Assembly: GCF_021462225.1 (NCBI RefSeq)
Contig: NC_061816.1
Location: 7,506,119 to 7,570,118, forward strand
Length of the DNA stretch: 64,000 bases
Source: Girardinichthys multiradiatus
Taxonomy: Eukaryota; Chordata; Actinopteri; Cyprinodontiformes; Goodeidae
Direction: 5' to 3'
Positions within the stretch are counted from its first letter, which is position 1. Each line of letters begins with the position of its first letter. Position numbers and translations under genes: made by a program. Below, piece by piece: positions 58,301 to 64,000 of this stretch. The notes below the pieces were generated by a model. The model made no database searches. It saw only the letters and a program-made list of their open reading frames with translations, and was not told the DNA's origin.

Positions 58301-61300
58301 TATATTATCTATAAAGAGAGACTCTACAGATATAACCTACAACTGAAAAATGCAAGGGAATCTTTCTTTTCTGAGATTATCAGCAAAAACATTAAAAATG
58401 CTCGTGCATTATTTGCCACGGTCGACAGGTTAACAAACCCTCCTGTAACTGTAGCATCTGAACTCCACTCTACCAGGGCCTGCAATGAATTTACTGAAAA
58501 AACCCAAAAGATCAGAGGAGCAGTCAGCACATCCACATCAACTCCAGGACCAAAGTTGTCTCCAACTAGAACTGATTTTGACAAAATTTCCCAATTTTAC
58601 CAAATAAACTGCAAAATCTTAGAAGAAATTGTACAGCAACTAAGCTCTTCTTTCTGCTGTCTCGATCTTTTACCCACAGCTTTCCTTAAGAAAGCTTTTC
58701 CTGTAATAACTTCTGATTTAACAAAAATAATAAACGTGTCCCTTTTGTCAGATGTTTTCCCCCAGGCACTAAAAACAGCAATTATCAAACCTCTATTGAA
58801 AAAGAGCAACTTGGACAAGCTGCTACTACAGAACTACAGGCCTATATCAAACCTCCCCTTCATCAGTAAGATTATTGAAAAAGCTGTGTTTCAACAGTTA
58901 AATAACTTCCTAACAATGACCAACCGCTTCAATGTCTTCTAGTCAGGTTTCCTGCTCACCGCAGTACAGAGACTGCTCTTGTCAAGGTGTTCAATGACAT
59001 CCGTATAAATGCAGACTGTGGAAGAACCACAGTGCTGGTATTATTGGACCTTTTTGCAGCATTCAACACTGTTGATCACTCCATTTTATTAGAGCGCCTG
59101 GAAAACTGGGTCGGCCTTTCTGGTACAGCACTCAATTGGTTTAAATCCTACTTGGAGGACAGGTACTTTTTTGTGTCAGTAGGTAACTTTACATCAGAGA
59201 CCACAAAAATCACATGTGGCGTTCCCCAAGGGTCCATCTTAGGGCCCCTTCTATTCAATATCTACATGCTCCCCCTAACTCAGATTTTAATAAACAACAA
59301 TGTAAGTTTTCATAACTATGCAGACAACACACAGCTATATGTTACGATGTCACCAGGTGACCATGAACCCATTCAAGCGCTGGATAAATGCTTAGAAGAA
59401 ATCAATGCATGGATGGGCCTAAATTTTCTTCAGCTGAATCAAAACAAAACTGAAGTAATAATCTTTGGACCAAAGGAAGAGCGTTTAAAAGTTAGCACAC
59501 AGCTTCAGCTAATACAGCTGGAAACCACCAGTCAGGCTCGAAAGCTGGGTGTAGTGATGGACTCAGACCTGAACCTTCAGAGGCACATAAAAGTAGTAAC
59601 AAGGTTGGCCTTCTATCACCTAAAGAACATCTCCAGGATTAAAGGACTAATGTCTCAGCAGGACCTTGAAAAACTAATTCATGCGTTCATATTTAGTAGA
59701 ATTTATTACTGCAATGGTGTCTTCACAGGTCTGCCTAAAAAGTCGATCAGACAGCTGCAGTTGATCCAGAACGCTGCTGCCCGCGTCCTCACTAGAACTA
59801 AGAAAGTGGAGCACATCACCCCGGTTCTAAAGTCCCTACACTGGCTCCCTGTAGCTCAGAGAATAGACTTTAAAATACTTCTGTTAGTCTATAAATCACT
59901 GAATGGCTTAGCACCAAAATACATTACCGACTTGTTGTCAGTGTATCAACCACCCAGACCTCTCAGGTCATCTCGCTCAAATCTACTCTGCACACCCAGA
60001 ACCAGAACCAAACATGGAGAAGCAGCTTTTAGTTCTTATGCTCCACTAATCTGGAATAAACTCCCAGAAAACTGTAAAAGCGCCGAAACCCCAAGTTGCT
60101 TTAAATCAAGATTAAAAACGTATTTGTTTAGAGTGGCCAATAGAACTTGGAAAAACCAATGATGACCCAGAAGAAAGAAAATTACAAAGAGAATTAAAGC
60201 TGCAAGCAGCATTGAAGGCCCTCGCACCTTTTAATCCCCAGTGCCTTAAGAGTATACTGAGTGATTATCAAGTCTGTAAGTGAAAAGCTGTAGGAGGAGT
60301 TCGCTCAGATATGCGGGCTAGAAAGGGCAAATCCGGGGTCAATATAACAAATACAATCCAAAATGGCCGACTTCCTGTGGGGTTTGGACCTATGCTCCAA
60401 GAGACTTTTTTGTAGGTCCTGATAAGTTATATATGTGTACCAAATTTCAGATTCCTCAGTGAAAGCATGGCTTGGGGCTGATTATTTTAAATTTTCTAGG
60501 GGGCACTGTGGACAAATTAGGCAACGCCCACCAAATATGTCATCAGATCTCTGTTAGTGACTGGACTAGAATCAATCACATTACATTTGGTGCAGATCAG
60601 ACGATGTATGTGGAAGTTAAAGCCAAACGTATGGCCTTAACTACATACTAACCAAATATGAAGCCGGTAGCTCAAAATCCCTAGGAGGAGTTTGTTAAAG
60701 TTAGACATGTATGAAAAGTGAAAAACGTCCAAAAATGACCCTTTGACCCAAAATGGCCAACTTCTTGTAAGTTTTAGGGCATACCCCCAGGAGACTTTTT
60801 TTCATGATTTGGAGAGATCTAGCTCTGTACCAAATTTCAACTCTCTAGGACTTACCAGTTGGCCTATCTCACTTTAGGGGGCGCTGTAGAGCAGTTTGGC
60901 CACGCCCATTTTCAATTCCATTAAAAACCTTAAATTTCACTAGGGGGACAATTTTGGGTAAAGTTTGGTGAGTTTTTGAATATGTTTAGGCCCCCAAAAA
61001 GGCAATTAATTTGTCGCCTGAATAATAATAAGAAGAAACGAAGCAATTACAATAGGCCCTTGCAGGCCTTCCTGCTCGGGCCTAAAAATATAAGTACCCT
61101 GCAATGGTTTTTAATACAAGAGCCTTCTTGTGACAAGCCCATATTGTTACTTGTGCTTTGAATTGTGTTTAGTTTGGGTGGCAAAGCTTGGTGGAGGTTC
61201 TTAGCTGAGTTTCTCTACATCATTTTGGTGTGCTAGGTGTCTGGCTTGGTGATTTCTAGTGTTAATGTAGACCATCTGTACTGCTAACATCTCATGCAGC

Positions 61301-62782
61301 CCCCTCCAGAGAAAGGTCACTTTACTTCACCTGGATTTGGTGGATTTTATTTTACCCACAAACAGAAAATGTCCACGTACCAGCTGGGTTCTTGGTATCA
61401 CTGAGCAACGCCTCATGTTCTGTCAATAAGACACAAACTATGAGTGACACACACTGTAACTGTGTGACATTTAGTAATAATTACAGAACAAAACTATGAT
61501 TTATATTTGTGACAAATTTGCACACAATAATCAAGAAACAAAAATGATGACTCCAGACTTTGGTGAAATAGTTTGAGAAAATCTTACCATTTTGACTGCT
61601 GGTTCCTGGGCTCACATTAAACACGGCCCCATTAGGTGCTTCATCAGACCTTGAATTATTCGTTTCTATAAAATTGGGAAAAAAATAGACAATTAAGACC
61701 ATGGTTCAAGGAATAAAAGAGTTTGTCTTTACACATTTTTTTAAGAAAGAAAAGACTTAAAAATCACAAATTTAGCTGACTTTTTTGACAAAAGTACCGT
61801 CAACTGATATGAAAATCGTTGTTATTCAAGATTTTCTACAGCTGACGAAACCAGAAAAAAATTTAATTGTAAGTCCAGCTTAAATTTAATATATTAATTA
61901 AATAATTACATTGATTTAATATTACTTAAGATCAATAAAAAATTATTTTAATATAGAAATGTCCTACCAAAAAGTAGGTCTGTGTACTACACAAAATATT
62001 CACTCAATACTTGGCCAGGCCTCATTTTGTATGCTGCACCTTTTCCTACCAGTTTTTCCTTTCACTCAACTTTCCATTACTCTGCTTGGATACAGCTAGC
62101 TTCTTTAGTGATGTTCATTAGTGGCTTAGTGTTAACATCTGCCAGACATTTGTCCAGTCAGGTTGTGTGGCCTACTGACCCAGACTGAGACCACTTATTG
62201 GTACCAAATATTAGTACCTCTATATAGTAAATATTACTTCCTAGATGAACAGTACTTTCAATAAAAGTACTGAAGAAAAAATAAATGTCTTGTTGATTTT
62301 CTAATTGATTAAGGTGCACCCTGTGCTGCTAATGAATTCTACTCTTCCTTTGGACAACAACATTTTTATGCATCCATCTCTGTATTTATTTTTTCATGTC
62401 AACACATGGGTGTCAATTTACTGCTTAAATAAAGTCAAGTAATAAAAAGAGATTCTGACAAAGTTTTACTCACTAGATCCATTAATTGAAGTGATTTCCA
62501 CAGAGACTGACTCACAATGATCACTACACTGCATGGGTGCACTTATTTTTAAACAAGCTGTTTTTAAACAAGCAAAACGGAAAGAAAAACACAAACTATG
62601 AATGGGACTCATTATAAAACACTGTATTAATATTTCTATTGCAGCTATGAAGGGACGCAGCCTGAAATATGACTGCAGGGTCTGAAAAAAGTAGATATTT
62701 ATGAAATGCTGAAAGAGTGAAATTGTTCCTTCAGAAAACAGTTTATTTACTGACTCACCTTGTTCAAGCGCAACATCTCCAT
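55301..62782 (-). CDS. Unrecognised gene of short, repeated phase 1-1 exons (3' part)
   Basis: Reading right to left, at least ten short exons with consensus splice sites can be placed: 62782-62759, 61665-61588, 61419-61381, 58072-57998, 57823-57785, 57692-57591, 56646-56578, 56470-56396, 55788-55687 and the terminal exon 55371-55301. Every internal exon starts with two bases that complete a codon and ends with one base, so any can be skipped or duplicated without frame loss. The encoded segments are hydrophilic, rich in Glu, Asp, Asn, Gln, Ser and Pro, and junction codons are mostly Asp or Glu. No cysteine-rich fold, transmembrane segment or known domain is visible, which suggests an intrinsically disordered region. 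Exons form paralogous pairs of matching length and sequence. The 5' part of the gene is beyond 62.8 kb or outside the window. The function is unknown. Possible roles as a stalk or cytoplasmic tail of a receptor are guesswork. Confidence 0.65.
55687..55788 (-). CDS. Phase-1 exon, 102 nt (type d)
   Basis: Acceptor TTTTGATAG, donor G|GTGAGT. Encodes [20 protein letters not shown] then [13 protein letters not shown]. Same length and same acceptor context as 57692-57591. Confidence 0.68.
55870..56380 (+). mobile_element. Decayed Tc1 transposon in an intron
   Basis: A terminal-repeat-like start (tgaaatatttcaagccttta at 56011, then 'cagaaaattagaatattgtg') is followed by transposase debris related to the 39392 gene ('tagagcacttcatgctttct', 'aagctttatggagaagctga', 'tttatctttcagcaggactt'). 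Many frame changes. Confidence 0.7.
56396..56470 (-). CDS. Phase-1 exon, 75 nt (type a)
   Basis: Acceptor CATTTCAG, donor G|GTAAGA. Encodes [20 protein letters not shown] and SSQN, with an N-glycosylation motif (NVS). Paralogue of 61665-61588 (shared PGTSSQN). Confidence 0.68.
56578..56646 (-). CDS. Phase-1 exon, 69 nt (type b)
   Basis: Acceptor TTTTAACAG, donor G|GTGAGG. Encodes [20 protein letters not shown] then EP. Paralogue of 58072-57998. Confidence 0.68.
57300..57480. repeat. Duplicated intron block, copy 1
   Basis: Nearly the same as 61124-61305 ('ttcttgtgacaagcccatat' to 'tgctaacatctcatgcagcc'). It indicates that exon duplication took surrounding intron along. Confidence 0.85.
57591..57692 (-). 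CDS. Phase-1 exon, 102 nt (type d)
   Basis: Acceptor TTTTGATAG, donor G|GTGGGT. Encodes [20 protein letters not shown] then [13 protein letters not shown]. Confidence 0.65.
57785..57823 (-). CDS. Phase-1 exon, 39 nt (type e)
   Basis: Acceptor TCTTGACAG, donor G|GTAAGT. Encodes [12 protein letters not shown]. Same length as 61419-61381. Confidence 0.62.
57998..58072 (-). pseudogene. Phase-1 exon, 75 nt (type b), with a lost donor
   Basis: Acceptor TTGAAACAG is good, and it encodes [20 protein letters not shown] then PPEP. The donor reads G|ATGAGG where the paralogue at 56578 has G|GTGAGG, so the exon is probably skipped. Being symmetric, skipping keeps the frame. Confidence 0.65.
58290..60162 (+). 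mobile_element. L2-like LINE, reverse-transcriptase ORF broken
   Basis: Upstream frame (58340-58942): [58 protein letters not shown]. It ends at a TAG in NVF*SGF and a one-base loss follows. The second frame (58987-60162) has [19 protein letters not shown] and [20 protein letters not shown]. The catalytic box is YADN, not YADD, and [13 protein letters not shown] and a C-terminal VANRTWKNQ follow. Stop, frameshift and active-site change make it dead. It lies antisense in an intron of the phase-1 exon gene. Confidence 0.92.
60185..61090 (+). mobile_element. Fish 'aagctgcaagcagc' interspersed repeat
   Basis: Opens 'ttaaagctgcaagcagcatt' with 'ggccctcgcacc' and closes 'acaataggcccttgcaggcc' then 'ctgctcgggccta' (61048-61083). 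Internal words such as 'gggggcgctgtaga' and 'ccaaatttcaactctctagg' occur in a widespread teleost repeat. It is non-coding, with an AATAATAATAAG patch near its end. Confidence 0.65.
61124..61305. repeat. Duplicated intron block, copy 2
   Basis: See 57300-57480. Here it follows the interspersed repeat and precedes the 39-nt exon at 61381-61419; copy 1 likewise precedes (in plus coordinates) the exon group at 57591-57823. Confidence 0.85.
61381..61419 (-). CDS. Phase-1 exon, 39 nt (type e)
   Basis: Acceptor TATTGACAG, donor G|GTACGT. Encodes [12 protein letters not shown]. Confidence 0.6.
61588..61665 (-). CDS. Phase-1 exon, 78 nt (type a)
   Basis: Acceptor TTTTATAG, donor G|GTAAGA. Encodes [20 protein letters not shown] then TSSQN. 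Confidence 0.65.
61700..62460. other. Intron, nothing recognised
   Basis: AT-rich; no further exon with matching phase found. Confidence 0.35.
62474..62548 (-). pseudogene. Possible degenerate type d exon
   Basis: Encodes [17 protein letters not shown], similar to the end of the 55788 exon ([11 protein letters not shown]), before a GTGAGT donor. No acceptor in the matching phase is visible, so it may be dead. Confidence 0.35.
62759..62782 (-). CDS. Phase-1 micro-exon, 24 nt
   Basis: Acceptor CTGACGTAG, donor G|GTGAGT. Encodes GDVALEQ. So short that it rests on splice signals and phase alone. Confidence 0.4.
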
Positions 62783-62829
62783 CTACGTCAGAGAAGATAA
62801 TATAAGTTAGGTTCTAAATATTTACTAAT

Positions 62830-63075
62830 TAAAACAGTTTCCTGTTTAAAACTTTCTCCCTGAACTGTCTTCTTGTTCTTCATGATGCTGTTTGTTCTCT
62901 AATGTTCTCTAAGGAACCTCTGAGGCCTTCACAGAACAGCTGGATTTATACTGAGAATAATTTACACACAGCTGGATTTAAATGGAGCTGGTTGCACCGT
63001 GTTTTATTTAGGGGCGTTGGAGCAAAGAGGACTGAATACAAAGACATGTAATCACTTTTCCCCGTCACTGTTTAA
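62830..63075 (-). mobile_element. Tc1-like terminal fragment
   Basis: 'ttcatgatgctgtttgttct', 'ctgaggccttcacagaacag' and 'aaagaggactgaatacaaag' are minus-strand words of the same family as 20271-20620 and 50690-51700. Confidence 0.6.
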
Positions 63076-63910
63076 CATCAGACTAAATCCTTCCTGTTTA
63101 ACGTCAGGATTATCTAAATCTTTCCTATTTGCTAAATGCCAGAAAAACAAGAGATTTTTAAAATATTTTATTTAAAATTCTGAAGTTTACACACAGGAAG
63201 ATGATATGCCTTTAAACAGTTTGGGAAAACCTAGATGAACTATTTCCAGATGCTCAAAGCTGCCACATCTATTGAGATAATTATAATCTAGTATAAAGAT
63301 AATGTGTTCTGTGTCCCAGAGATGACTTATGGTTCACAATCTGCCAATAAACCCCAGAACAGAAGCTAAAGACCTTGTGAAGATGCTGACTGAAGCAACT
63401 GTGGCCTGAATAAACTAAACTTCAAGTGTTTCTCCATAATGATCAATGATCCACTTGGAGAAAAAAGCAATGAGAACATCATCCCAGCCGCCATGTAAGG
63501 TGGTGGCAGCATCATGTTGTGGAGGTGTTTTGCTGCAGGAGAGGCTGGTGCACTTCACAAATAGATGGCATCATGAGTAAAAAACATTATGTGTCCATTT
63601 GAAAGGGTTAACGACCCTAAACCTACTGCTCAGTTAGAAAGTGGATTAAAGATGACAAAGTTAATGTTTTGGAAAGTTAAAAGAATCTCAAAAATAATTT
63701 ATTCTACTAATTATTCTGATATTTACCAAATAGAAATAATTTAGGTAATCCTAAATGACCTAAAACAGAAAATATTTAGTCTGTTTAGTCTAGTTTGTTT
63801 TCATACAGAGTTAACAAACATCTGGTTTCAACTTTAAAATGCCAATAAAATACATTGAAGGTTGATGTATTATGAAAAGATGTGACAGATGTGAATACCT
63901 TTGCAAGAAA
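63076..63910 (+). mobile_element. Decayed Tc1-like element
   Basis: 'catgtaaggtggtggcagca' and 'tgttgtggaggtgttttgct' (63493-63532) match the Tc1 glycine box. The segment ends near 'tgtgaatacctttgcaagaa'. It resembles the fragment at 4986-5385. The transposase frame is lost. Confidence 0.6.
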
Positions 63911-63944
63911 CTGTATATAGATCTGATATATTGCTTAGTTACAC

Positions 63945-64000
63945 AGTACAGACCAAAGGTTTGGACACACCTTCTCATTCAAATAGTTTTCTTTATTTTC
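63945..64000 (+). mobile_element. Tc1-type terminal repeat cut by the window edge
   Basis: 'cagtacagaccaaaggtttg' and 'gacacaccttctcattcaaa' are the start of a very common fish Tc1-like terminal repeat. The rest lies outside. Confidence 0.75.

Overview
This window is ordinary vertebrate nuclear DNA and almost certainly from a ray-finned (teleost) fish, probably a percomorph. The evidence is AT-rich introns and intergenic DNA, long GATA/GGAT, TG and TAC microsatellites, many Tc1-like DNA transposons, L2/Rex-type non-LTR retrotransposons, tRNA-derived SINEs, and fish-type NLR genes (FISNA-NACHT, 174-nt leucine-rich-repeat exons, B30.2/SPRY). There are no bacterial operons and no CRISPR. Genes are split into exons, so most long open frames are chance or belong to mobile elements.

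Layout. 1-14.8 kb: microsatellites, LINE, hAT, SINE and Tc1 debris, a signal-peptide exon on the minus strand (4278-4365) and a degenerate tandem repeat (9225-9870). 14.87-15.59 kb: a two-exon C2H2 zinc-finger gene with six fingers. 16.7-24 kb: a promoter/first-exon module, a SINE, LINE fragments, and the 3' end of an NLR-B30.2 gene broken by one stop codon and by a reverse-strand LINE. 25.4-38.85 kb: a tandem duplication of about 2.7 kb. Its first copy was split by a retrovirus-like LTR element (26776-34725) with apparently identical 438-bp LTRs and a 4-bp target duplication; the second copy keeps the empty site. The second copy abuts a minus-strand FISNA-NACHT NLR pseudogene (38849-42521). 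That pseudogene is itself interrupted by an inverted-repeat element carrying an apparently intact Tc1/mariner transposon (39064-40663) with a full 334-codon transposase. 43.3-48.9 kb: a tandem array of fifteen tRNA-Thr units on the minus strand (anticodons AGT and TGT), six or seven of them full length and the rest deleted or truncated, with fragments of Tc1 transposase in the same repeat. 49.2 kb: a second orphan signal-peptide exon (minus). 49.5-54.1 kb: Tc1 and possible RTE debris and a TAC microsatellite. 54.1-62.8 kb: an unrecognised minus-strand gene built from short exons, all phase 1-1, several of them duplicated in matching lengths (102/102, 39/39, 75/78, 69/75 nt), ending in a stop-containing terminal exon. 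A dead L2-like LINE and a DNA repeat sit in its introns. The last 1 kb is Tc1 debris.

The mix of NLR-B30.2 fragments, C2H2 zinc-finger genes and multi-copy tRNA genes in repeat-rich DNA resembles what is known of the long arm of zebrafish chromosome 4; that is an analogy, not an identification. The observations most worth following are the phase-1 exon gene, the tRNA-Thr array, the LTR element with its preserved empty site, the intact Tc1 transposase, and the repeated TATA/first-exon module.
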